DNA of 7,181 nucleotides, taken from contig CAJOFW010000202.1 in the NCBI GenBank assembly GCA_905234005.1, forward strand, positions 1 through 7,181, read 5' to 3'. Under the pieces are notes generated by a model, which saw nothing but the letters and a program-made list of their open reading frames with translations, searched no databases and was not told the DNA's origin. A program made the translations under genes and the position numbers. Positions 1 through 7,116 of this stretch are shown here, one piece after another (position 1 is the first letter of the stretch; each line of letters starts with the position of its first letter). Origin of the DNA: an uncultured Oscillospiraceae bacterium (GTDB taxonomy: Bacteria; Bacillota; Clostridia; Oscillospirales; Oscillospiraceae).

Positions 1-108
1 TAACCGCAAATAATGCACCATGTCGGTGTTGCCGGAGTAATAAATGCCATGTCTTGCGGTTGCCGCATCTGCGGCGAGCAAGACGGCTTTGAATCAAATT
101 TTATTCAT
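1..108 (-). CDS. Possible 5' end of a further minus-strand gene, interrupted by TGA at codon 5 (partial)
   Basis: An AAAGGAAG ribosome-binding site (113-120) is well spaced from ATG at 108. That frame reads MNKI and then TGA (94-96). The same frame then stays open to the window edge, reading FKAVLLAADAATARH followed by GIYYSGNTDMVHYLRL, which looks protein-like but which I do not recognise. Either the TGA is a nonsense or sequence error near the start, or the true start lies further in (TTG within VLL, without a visible ribosome-binding site), or the open stretch is chance. The region is visibly more AT-rich than the genes to its right. The frame is too short to assign any function. Confidence 0.3.
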
Positions 109-200
109 GCGGCTTCCTTTGCGAATATTTAATTGCCGCATTAATAAAAGCTTTGTTTCGTTACCGGGCGCAAAGCCGGGTGCGATAAGCGCGAGTAACC
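109..200. other. AT-rich intergenic stretch left of the fumarase genes
   Basis: After the hairpin at 201-229 the sequence becomes AT-rich (about 121-160 reads largely A and T around an AAGCTT centre), in contrast to the GC-rich genes on the right. This would suit a promoter region for the gene starting near 108. I could not pair convincing -35 and -10 boxes; TTTATT and TAAATA motifs on the minus strand are wrongly spaced. Nothing else is recognisable here. Confidence 0.4.
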
Positions 201-229
201 CTGTTCGGCGCCCAACGGGTGCCGAACAG
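201..229 (-). terminator. Hairpin after fumarase beta, no U-run
   Basis: CTGTTCGGC (201-209) and GCCGAACAG (221-229) form a perfect 9-bp stem, extended by CCC/GGG across one mismatch to a 3-nt loop. It starts 7 bases after the fumarase beta stop, the position expected of an operon terminator. The minus-strand sequence after it (GGTTACTCGCGC) has no U-run, so intrinsic termination would be weak or factor-dependent. The mismatch is A-C on the minus-strand RNA and a G-U wobble on the plus, so the structure is slightly better on the plus strand. Confidence 0.45.
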
Positions 230-235
230 TTGCGA

Positions 236-766
236 TTACAGATACGGCGAGTAGATGTTCCCCTCGCAGTCGCAGAAGACGCTGACGGGGAAATCCTCCA
301 CCTCGAGCCGGTGGATGGCCTCGGTGCCGAGGTCGGGGAAGGCGACGACCTCGCAGGCTTTGACGTAGTTTGCGAGCAGCGCCCCGCAGCCGCCCTCGGC
401 GGAGAAGTACACGGCGGTGTTCTCGACGATCGCGTCGATGACCGGCTGCGCCCGGCGGCCCTTGCCGATCATGCCGCGCAGACCGAGCTTCAGCAGCGCC
501 GGGGTATAGCGATCCATGCGGTAGGACGTCGTCGGGCCGCACGAGCCGATGGCGCGTCCGGGCGGCGTCGGGGCCGGGCCGGTGTAGTAGACGATCTGAT
601 TTTTGAGATCGACCGGCAGCGGCTCGCCGTTTTCAAGAAGCTCATACAGTCGCTTGTGCGCCGCGTCCCGGGCGGTATAGATGACGCCGGTGATGCGAAC
701 CTCGTCGCCGGCGTGAAGCGTCCGCACGGCGTCCGCCGTCAGCGGGGTATGGATGTGGTGGGTCAT
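236..766 (-). CDS. Class I fumarate hydratase (or tartrate dehydratase) beta subunit
   Basis: This is the beta partner of the alpha subunit encoded just upstream; together they form an oxygen-sensitive fumarase or tartrate dehydratase. The 176-residue protein is close to the usual length. Motifs are GVIYTARDAAHKR (27-39), IVYYTGPAP (58-66), GSCGPTTSYRMD (74-85), LRGMIGKG (96-103), FSAEGGCGAL (121-130) and FPDLGTEAIHRLEVEDFP (143-160). The ATG at 766 overlaps the alpha-subunit TGA in an ATGA junction. GAGGTG lies 5 nt upstream. Because of the alpha frameshift, this frame is also continuous with the alpha N-terminus, giving an artificial 420-residue ORF (236-1498) with about 106 arginine-rich nonsense residues in its middle. 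The natural start is at 766. No defect is visible in beta itself. Substrate cannot be decided from sequence; the purine context favours fumarate. Confidence 0.9.
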   Translation of the reverse strand: MTHHIHTPLTADAVRTLHAGDEVRITGVIYTARDAAHKRLYELLENGEPLPVDLKNQIVYYTGPAPTPPGRAIGSCGPTTSYRMDRYTPALLKLGLRGMIGKGRRAQPVIDAIVENTAVYFSAEGGCGALLANYVKACEVVAFPDLGTEAIHRLEVEDFPVSVFCDCEGNIYSPYL

Positions 767-1498
767 GACAGCACCTCGCTTGCGACGCGCAGGCTGTGGC
801 AGCCGATGGAGACGGCGCAGGGCAGGCCCGCGATGTGTGTCGGCGCGGCGATGATGTTCACGCCGATGGAGAATTTTTTCGTCGCCTCGTACAGCTCCTG
901 TTCGAGGGCGGCGTAGAACGGGTCGTCGTTCGGCGTCGGCCGCAGCACGGCCTTCTTCGACAGCAGCGCGGCGCGGTCGAAGTTGCCGCCCACGCCGACG
1001 CCGATCATGACCGGCGGGCAGGCGTCGGGCACGGCCATACGCGCCGTCTCGAGCACGAACGCCCGGACGCCGTCGGACGCGTGCCTTGTTCTCGCAGCCG
1101 AAGCCCCGCGGCGCGACGGTGACCTCCACCGTGTCGCCGGGGACGAGGTCGTAATAGACGCAGGCGGGCGTGTTGTCGCCGGTGTTCACGCGGCGGATGG
1201 GGTCGGACACGATCGACGAGCGCAGATACCCGTCACGCACGGCGCGGCGGACGCCGTCGTCGATGGCGGCGGGGATGTCGCCGGTGATGTGCGCGTCCTG
1301 GCCGACCTTCAGGTACACGACGGCCATGCCGGTGTCCTGGCAGAGCGGGATGATGCCGTTCTTCTCAAAGTTTTCGATGATGTAGGGGTTGCCGAACGCG
1401 TAGAGCTTCTGCTTTACGTGCTCCGGCAGGTGCAGGCAGGCGTCGACATACAGCCGCGCCACCGCGTCCCCGAGCTGCCTTGCGGTATACTCTCTCAT
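763..1498 (-). pseudogene. Class I fumarate hydratase (or tartrate dehydratase) alpha subunit, frameshifted
   Basis: This is the catalytic [4Fe-4S] half of a two-subunit class I hydro-lyase, which hydrates fumarate to malate (L-tartrate dehydratase is the close alternative). The first frame, from ATG 1498, gives PLCQDTGMAVV (51-61, cluster Cys53), TGDNTPA (106-112) and PRGFGCENK (130-138). After Lys138 the family sequence resumes in another frame: SDGVRAFVLE from 1079, then CPPVMIGVGVGGNFD, IAAPTHIAGLPCAVSIGCHS and stop at 763. The two later cluster cysteines (CPP and GCHS) are thus out of frame. Only 7 nt lie between ENK and SDG where relatives have about eight codons, so about 17 bases (2 modulo 3) appear missing. 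The N-terminal region before CQDTG also looks roughly a dozen residues short. The start overlaps the nadE stop. It may be decay or a sequence error. Confidence 0.85.
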
Positions 1499-2169
1499 GG
1501 TTCCGCTCTCCCGGACGCCTCCCTCTCCGTGTACGTCGCGGCGGGGCGGCGTTTGTGTTCGCTGCGGGCGTGGAAGCGCTCGATGACGGCGCGGTCGGCG
1601 TCCGTCGCCTCGCCGGTCAGGATGTATTTGTCGATGGCGGCGTAGGTGACGCCCATCTCCTGCTCGTCCGTCTGCCCCTCGAACAGACCGGCGGACGGGG
1701 CCTTCGTGCGGATCGACATCGGCGCGTTCAGAAACGCCAGAAACTCGTAGATCTCGGTCACGGTGAGATCGGCGATCGGGTTTATATCATACGCGCCGTC
1801 GCCCCACTTCGTGAAGTAGCCCATATACGCCTCGCTGCGGTTGCCGGTGCCGGCGACGAGCCGGTTTTCGCTGCCCGCGACGGTGTAGAGCGTCGTCATG
1901 CGCAGGCGCGGCGCGATGTTCGCGAGCGAGGCCGGCGTGATGTCCGTGACGCCGGAAATGGCCCTCTCCGCCGCCTCCCGGACGGGCGTCAGATCGACCG
2001 TGCGCGTCTCGATGCCGTACTGCGCGGCCAGCTCGTTTCCGTCGTCGAGGTCGACGCCGAAATTCCGCTTTGACGCGCAGGGCATGATGATGCCGACCGT
2101 GTCGTCGCACGCGGCCTTGCACAGGATGCCGACGAGGGCGGAATCCTTGCCGCCGGAGTTGCCGAACAC
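1495..2169 (-). CDS. nadE: NH3-dependent NAD+ synthetase (NadE-like), start codon unclear
   Basis: NAD+ synthetase adenylates nicotinic acid adenine dinucleotide with ATP and amidates it to NAD+, releasing AMP. From the GTG at 2169 the product is 224 residues. It begins directly at the ATP pyrophosphatase loop, FGNSGGKDS (2-10). Other motifs are ANIAPRLRM (83-91), GTGNRSE (107-113), GYFTKWGDGA (117-126), DINPIADLT (128-136) and KAPSAGL (156-162). No glutaminase domain is present, so ammonia is the likely donor. The same frame is open upstream to 2316 and reads RDYQREFDDRVAFIRE about 19 codons before the GTG. That is the expected first helix, but no ATG, GTG or TTG precedes it in frame. The conserved N-terminus therefore lacks a start. 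The TGA stop overlaps the fumarase alpha ATG (ATGA). Function is secure; the coordinates of the start are not. Confidence 0.85.
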   Translation of the reverse strand: MFGNSGGKDSALVGILCKAACDDTVGIIMPCASKRNFGVDLDDGNELAAQYGIETRTVDLTPVREAAERAISGVTDITPASLANIAPRLRMTTLYTVAGSENRLVAGTGNRSEAYMGYFTKWGDGAYDINPIADLTVTEIYEFLAFLNAPMSIRTKAPSAGLFEGQTDEQEMGVTYAAIDKYILTGEATDADRAVIERFHARSEHKRRPAATYTEREASGRAEP

Positions 2170-2260
2170 GATCCCCCTCGCGCCCGACGCCGCGACCGTC
2201 TCACGGATGAACGCGACGCGGTCGTCAAATTCCCTCTGATAATCTCTCCCGCGCTTCTGG

Positions 2261-2287
2261 GGGACAGTTTCAGCTTGGAGATGTCCC
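2261..2287 (-). other. Small hairpin between purA and nadE
   Basis: GGGACA (2261-2266) and TGTCCC (2282-2287) form a perfect 6-bp stem with a 15-nt loop, about 40 nt after the purA stop and just before the conserved N-terminal codons of nadE. No U-run follows on the minus strand, so it is not a convincing intrinsic terminator. It occupies the place where a nadE ribosome-binding site and start would be expected. No good Shine-Dalgarno paired with an in-frame start codon is visible here. Confidence 0.35.
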
Positions 2288-2323
2288 GGCGTTCCCGCTC
2301 CCGGGCCGACCGCGCGTCAGGCG

Positions 2324-3598
2324 TCAGCCCATGTCGATATACTGCTCGCGGTCGGGGCCGACGGAGATATAGCGGATGTGGCAGGACACGGCGTCCTCCA
2401 TGAAGCGGACGTAATCCTGCGCCTGCTTCGGCAGATCGGCGAATTTCCGGCAGCCGGTGATGTCGCCGGTAAAGCCGGGCATGCTCTCGTAGATCGGTTT
2501 GCAGCGCTCGAGCGCCGGCTCCAGCGGGAACTCGTCCACGCGTTTGCCGTCCAGCTCGTAGGCGGCGCAGACGGGGATCTCCTCCATGCCGGAGAGCACG
2601 TCGAGCTTTGTGACCGCAAGCTCCGTCGCGCCCTGCAGCCGCACGCCGTACCGGGAGGCGACGACGTCGAATCCGCCCACGCGGCGTGGCCGTCCCGTGG
2701 CCGCGCCGTACTCGCCGCCGGCCTCGCGCAGCTCGTCGGCCTGTCTGCCCGAGAACTCGCACACGAACGGCCCGCCGCCGACGGCGGAGGAATACGCCTT
2801 CATGATGCCGACGACGTTATCGAGCCGCTTCGCCGGGATGCCGGCGCCGAGCGGGGCGTACGCCGCGAGCGTGCAGGACGAGGACGTGTACGGGAAGATG
2901 CCGAAGTCGAGATCGCGCAGAGCGCCGAGCTGGGCCTCGAGCAGGATCGAGCGGCCGCTGTCGGCGGCGTCGGTCAGCAGAAGATTCGTATCGCAGATGT
3001 TCTCCATGATCGGGTCGCCGTACCGCATGAGCCAGTCGTACATCGCGTCGACGCTGAGCGGCTCATGGCCGTAGCCCTTTTCGACGGTCAGGTTCTTCCA
3101 CTCCACGATGTCCGCGAGCCGGTCGCGCAGCACGTCCCGGAAGAGCAGATCGCCGACGCGGACGGATTTGCGCATATACTTGTCCGAGTACACGGGGCCG
3201 ATGCCGCGCCGGGTCGAGCCCTGCTTCTTCGCGCCCATCCGATCCTCCTCGAGGCCGTCGAGCAGCGGGTGATACGGCATACAGATCGTCGCCCGGTCGC
3301 TGATTTTGAGATTCCCGGCGCCGACGTCGACGCCCTGCGCCCTGAGCGACGTAAGCTCCTTGTCGAGGTGGGCGATGTCGATGACCATGCCCGGGCCCAT
3401 GACGTTCACGCATTCCGGGCGCAGTATGCCGGAGGGCAGCAGGTTCAGTATGAATTTGCCGCGCTCGTTCACGACGGTATGGCCGGCGTTGTTGCCGCCC
3501 TGATACCGCGCCACGATGTCATACTGCTCCGCGAGCAGATCGACCATGCGGCCCTTGCCCTCATCACCCCAATTAATGCCAACAACAGCAGTTATCAT
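2324..3598 (-). CDS. purA: Adenylosuccinate synthetase, PurA
   Basis: PurA condenses IMP and aspartate using GTP to form adenylosuccinate, the substrate of the PurB encoded just upstream. The 424-residue length is normal. Motifs in order are GINWGDEGKG (7-16, catalytic Asp12 and phosphate loop), QGGNNAGHT (33-41, catalytic His40), GSTRRGIGPVYSDK (127-140), LEAQLGALRDLDFGIFPYTSSS (220-241, the clostridial form of the EGAQ region), TGRPRR (301-306, aspartate loop), TKLD (330-333, guanine recognition) and SVGPDREQ (412-419). The AYSSAVGGGPF segment (268-278) differs from the TTRVGEGPF form common in Proteobacteria, but variants of this kind are usual in Clostridia as far as I recall. The start at 3598 follows AAGGAG at a 7-nt distance; an in-frame extension to 3724 would translate the palindromic repeat and is rejected. 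Confidence 0.97.
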   Translation of the reverse strand: MITAVVGINWGDEGKGRMVDLLAEQYDIVARYQGGNNAGHTVVNERGKFILNLLPSGILRPECVNVMGPGMVIDIAHLDKELTSLRAQGVDVGAGNLKISDRATICMPYHPLLDGLEEDRMGAKKQGSTRRGIGPVYSDKYMRKSVRVGDLLFRDVLRDRLADIVEWKNLTVEKGYGHEPLSVDAMYDWLMRYGDPIMENICDTNLLLTDAADSGRSILLEAQLGALRDLDFGIFPYTSSSCTLAAYAPLGAGIPAKRLDNVVGIMKAYSSAVGGGPFVCEFSGRQADELREAGGEYGAATGRPRRVGGFDVVASRYGVRLQGATELAVTKLDVLSGMEEIPVCAAYELDGKRVDEFPLEPALERCKPIYESMPGFTGDITGCRKFADLPKQAQDYVRFMEDAVSCHIRYISVGPDREQYIDMG

Positions 3599-3605
3599 GC
3601 TTCTA

Positions 3606-3611
3606 CTCCTT
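3606..3611 (-). promoter_or_regulatory. Ribosome-binding site of purA
   Basis: AAGGAG on the minus strand lies 7 nt before the ATG at 3598. It decides the start against an upstream in-frame ATG at 3724. The palindromic element begins only about 10 nt upstream of this site, so folding of the purA leader could affect access to it. Confidence 0.85.
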
Positions 3612-3620
3612 TTTCTGCGC

Positions 3621-3716
3621 GGCGGGTCTTTTTCCGTGCGTCGTCGTCTCGCTCGGTCGGCGTACCTTTGTACGCCTTCCCTCGCTCGACTTAGACGCAC
3701 GAAAAAATCCCTCGCC
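3621..3716. repeat. Palindromic REP/MITE-like element upstream of purA
   Basis: The ends form imperfect terminal inverted repeats. The left end is 3621-3642, starting GGCGGGTCTTTTTCCGTGCG. The right end is 3694-3716, and its reverse complement starts GGCGAGGGATTTTTTCGTGC. They include a perfect 8-bp arm CGTGCGTC/GACGCACG (3635-3642 and 3694-3701). The centre contains a perfect 7-bp hairpin, GGCGTAC/GTACGCC (3659-3665 and 3670-3676), with a CTTT loop. CTCGCTCG occurs twice as a direct repeat between arm and hairpin (3648-3655, 3681-3688). The T-run precedes and the A-run follows the structure on both strands, so it does not look like an intrinsic terminator. No coding capacity is present. Calling it mobile is inference; copy number in the genome would decide. 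Confidence 0.6.
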
Positions 3717-3725
3717 GGTACCAAA

Positions 3726-3734
3726 TTTATACGT
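3726..3734. repeat. 9-bp direct repeat TTTATACGT, first copy
   Basis: TTTATACGT occurs here and again at 3826-3834, exactly 100 bp apart. The second copy includes the final codons and stop of purB. The two copies bracket the 91-bp GC-rich block carrying the 28-bp repeats, as a target-site duplication would. Whether it arose by insertion or by chance cannot be told from one sequence. Confidence 0.5.
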
Positions 3735-3749
3735 ATGGGTGCGGCGCGG

Positions 3750-3777
3750 TGCGGCGTCGCTTCGCTTGCCGCTTGGG
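3750..3777. repeat. 28-bp direct repeat, copy 1
   Basis: This 28-bp sequence begins TGCGGCGTCGCTTCGCTTGC and ends CGCTTGGG, and it is identical to 3794-3821. Each copy can fold through GCGGC/GCCGC arms. A degenerate partial copy (TGCGGCGTCGGGG) lies between the two, around 3780-3792, giving a short-period GC-rich array with a 44-bp offset between full copies. Confidence 0.8.
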
Positions 3778-3793
3778 GTTGCGGCGTCGGGGT

Positions 3794-3821
3794 TGCGGCG
3801 TCGCTTCGCTTGCCGCTTGGG
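3794..3821. repeat. 28-bp direct repeat, copy 2
   Basis: Identical over 28 bp to 3750-3777. It ends six bases before the purB stop codon. On the minus strand it would be the first structure transcribed after purB, with GCGGC/GCCGC arms able to form a small hairpin. It is not followed by a U-run. Confidence 0.8.
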
Positions 3822-3826
3822 ATTTT

Positions 3827-5260
3827 TTATACGTTTGTGTTGGCCTCGATGCCGAGGTCGGATTGGTATTTTTTGAGGATCGGGTCGACGTATGCGGCGA
3901 GGAAGCGGTCGGTCTGTTCGGGGGCGAGGCCGACGAATTTGCGCACGTCGAGGACGTTTTCGAGATCCTGTTCGGTCAGGTGGAACTGGGGGTCTGCCAG
4001 CAGGCGGTCGAGCAGATCGTTCTGCCCGCCCTCGAGCTTCACGACGGCGGCGGCCGCCTGGGAGTGGCGGCGGATGGCCTCGTGCAGCTCCTGCCGGTCG
4101 CCGCCCAGGGTGACGGCGTGCATGAGGATGTTCTCCGTCGCCATGAAGGGCAGCTCCTCGTTTAAGTGCTTCTCCATGACCTTCGGGTATACGCGGCCGC
4201 CGCGGATGACGTTGATGACGAGCGTGAGCGCGCCGTCGAGGGCCAAAAACGCCTCGGGCAGCGTGATGCGGCGGTTCGCGGAGTCGTCCAGCGTGCGCTC
4301 GAGCCACTGGACGGCGGCGGTGTCGGCGGTATTCTTCGCGACGTTGATGACGTAGCGCGACAGCGAGCAGACACGCTCCGAGCGCATCGGGTTTTTCTTG
4401 TACGCCATCGCGGAGGAGCCGACCTGTTCGGTCTCGAACGGCTCGTCGAACTCCTTCATGTGGGCGAGAAGCCGGATGTCGGTGGCCGTCTTGTGGCAGC
4501 TCTGCGCGATGTCGGACAGCACGTTCAGGACATAGGCGTCGATCTTGCGCGAATACGTCTGGCCCGAGACGGGCATACAGGCGGAAAAGCCCATCTTCTC
4601 CGCGATCATGCCCTCGAGCGCGTAGACCTTCTCCGCGTCGCCGCCGAACAGCTCGAGGAAGCTCGCGCCGGTGCCGGTCGTGCCCTTGCAGCCGAGAAGA
4701 CGCAGGCGCCCCAGCTCATACTCGAGCCGGTCGAGATCCATGACGAAATCCTGCAGCCACAGGCAGGCGCGTTTGCCCACGGTCGTCGGCTGGGCGGCCT
4801 GGAAATGGGTGTACGCCAGCGTGGGAATATCGCGGTTTTCGCGGGCGAAATCCGATAGCGCCGCGATCACGTTCACGAGCTGGACGCGGATGCGCGTCAT
4901 TGCCTCCCGGAGCTGGATGATGTCGGTGTTGTCGCCGACGTAGCAGCTCGTCGCGCCGAGGTGGATGATCGGCCGGGCCGTCGGGCAGACGTCGCCGTAG
5001 GTGTGGATGTGCGCCATGACGTCGTGGCGCAGACGGCTCTCGTACTGCGCCGCCTTCTCGTAGTCGATGTCGTCGATGTGCGCGCGCATTTCGGCGATCT
5101 GTTCGTCGGTGATGGGCAGGCCCAGCGCCTGCTCCGACTCCGCCAGCGCGATCCAGAGCCGACGCCAGGTGGAGAACTTGAAATCGGGGGAGAAGATGCG
5201 CTGCATCTGACGCGAGGCGTACCGGGCGCACAGGGGGTTTTCGTAGACGGGCTTGTTCAT
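3827..5260 (-). CDS. purB: Adenylosuccinate lyase, PurB
   Basis: PurB catalyses two eliminations in purine synthesis: SAICAR to AICAR plus fumarate, and adenylosuccinate to AMP plus fumarate. The 477-residue protein belongs to the longer PurB type and to the fumarase/aspartase fold superfamily. Visible motifs are SRLRHDVMAHIHTYGD (75-90), HLGATSCYVGDNTD (100-113), THFQAAQPTTVGKR (151-164, with the general-acid histidine at 152), TGTGASF (196-202) and the superfamily signature loop GSSAMAYKKNPMRSE (281-295), which carries the catalytic serine. The C-terminal region includes LDDSANRRITLPEAF (324-338). Start at 5260 is supported by TGGAG 7 nt upstream, embedded in the last codons of glmS, which implies translational coupling. 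The stop is TAA immediately beside the repeat-rich spacer before purA. No missing key residues were seen. Confidence 0.97.
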   Translation of the reverse strand: MNKPVYENPLCARYASRQMQRIFSPDFKFSTWRRLWIALAESEQALGLPITDEQIAEMRAHIDDIDYEKAAQYESRLRHDVMAHIHTYGDVCPTARPIIHLGATSCYVGDNTDIIQLREAMTRIRVQLVNVIAALSDFARENRDIPTLAYTHFQAAQPTTVGKRACLWLQDFVMDLDRLEYELGRLRLLGCKGTTGTGASFLELFGGDAEKVYALEGMIAEKMGFSACMPVSGQTYSRKIDAYVLNVLSDIAQSCHKTATDIRLLAHMKEFDEPFETEQVGSSAMAYKKNPMRSERVCSLSRYVINVAKNTADTAAVQWLERTLDDSANRRITLPEAFLALDGALTLVINVIRGGRVYPKVMEKHLNEELPFMATENILMHAVTLGGDRQELHEAIRRHSQAAAAVVKLEGGQNDLLDRLLADPQFHLTEQDLENVLDVRKFVGLAPEQTDRFLAAYVDPILKKYQSDLGIEANTNV

Positions 5261-5264
5261 GATA

Positions 5265-7103
<1,839 letters not shown>

Positions 7104-7109
7104 ATAATA

Positions 7110-7116
7110 CCCTCCC
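7110..7116 (-). promoter_or_regulatory. Ribosome-binding site of glmS
   Basis: The minus strand reads GGGAGGG followed by a 6-nt spacer (TATTAT) and ATG at 7103. This settles the start against an in-frame ATG at 7175, which would add 24 residues in front of the catalytic Cys2 and so block the glutaminase. Only 78 nt upstream of glmS are in the window, with no stop codon in any minus-strand frame, so the end of the preceding gene and any promoter or glmS ribozyme cannot be judged from here. Confidence 0.85.

Larger units (their letters stand above)
3599..3826. other. Repeat-rich intergenic spacer between purB and purA
   Basis: This 228-bp gap is by far the longest internal non-coding stretch; the other gene junctions are overlaps or under about 80 bp. 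Going from purB towards purA it holds a GC-rich block with two identical 28-bp repeats (3750-3777 and 3794-3821), a 9-bp direct repeat on each side of that block (3726-3734 and 3826-3834), a palindromic element (3621-3716), and the purA ribosome-binding site. Frames open across it encode only arginine-rich, low-complexity translations and are not credible genes. TATAAATT on the minus strand near 3725-3732 resembles a -10 box, but I find no convincing -35 partner. I see no hairpin followed by a U-run on the minus strand, so a classical terminator for purB is not evident. Confidence 0.8.

Noticed and set aside
51..84. Terminator-like hairpin GTCTTGC...GCAAGAC with an inner GCCGC/GCGGC stem
   Set aside because: It lies within the possible coding frame at the left edge and has no U-run directly after it on either strand; likely incidental.
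1078..1090. Programmed ribosomal frameshift in fumarase alpha
   Set aside because: No slippery heptamer is present (sequence around AACAAGGCACGCG), and family residues appear to be missing at the junction, which points to a deletion rather than recoding.
236..1498. A single 420-residue fused fumarase like the one-chain class I enzymes
   Set aside because: The middle 106 residues are arginine-rich and lack all family motifs, while the true alpha C-terminus is readable in another frame. It is a frameshift product, not a fusion.
2378..3694. Long plus-strand open frame (438 codons) opposite purA
   Set aside because: It is antisense to a fully conserved purA, its composition mirrors purA codons, and it has no recognisable domain or ribosome-binding site. 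The same holds for the plus-strand frames at 44-916, 4166-4858 and 5253-6005.
3621..3716. Intrinsic terminator for purB
   Set aside because: On both strands the T-run precedes the hairpin and the A-run follows it, opposite to a rho-independent terminator.
3599..3724. N-terminal extension of purA to an ATG at 3724
   Set aside because: The extra 42 residues translate the palindromic repeat, have no homologous counterpart, and ignore the strong AAGGAG next to the ATG at 3598.
3750..3821. CRISPR array
   Set aside because: There are only two full 28-bp copies with a 16-bp gap that is itself a degenerate repeat copy. No spacer-like diversity or cas gene is present.
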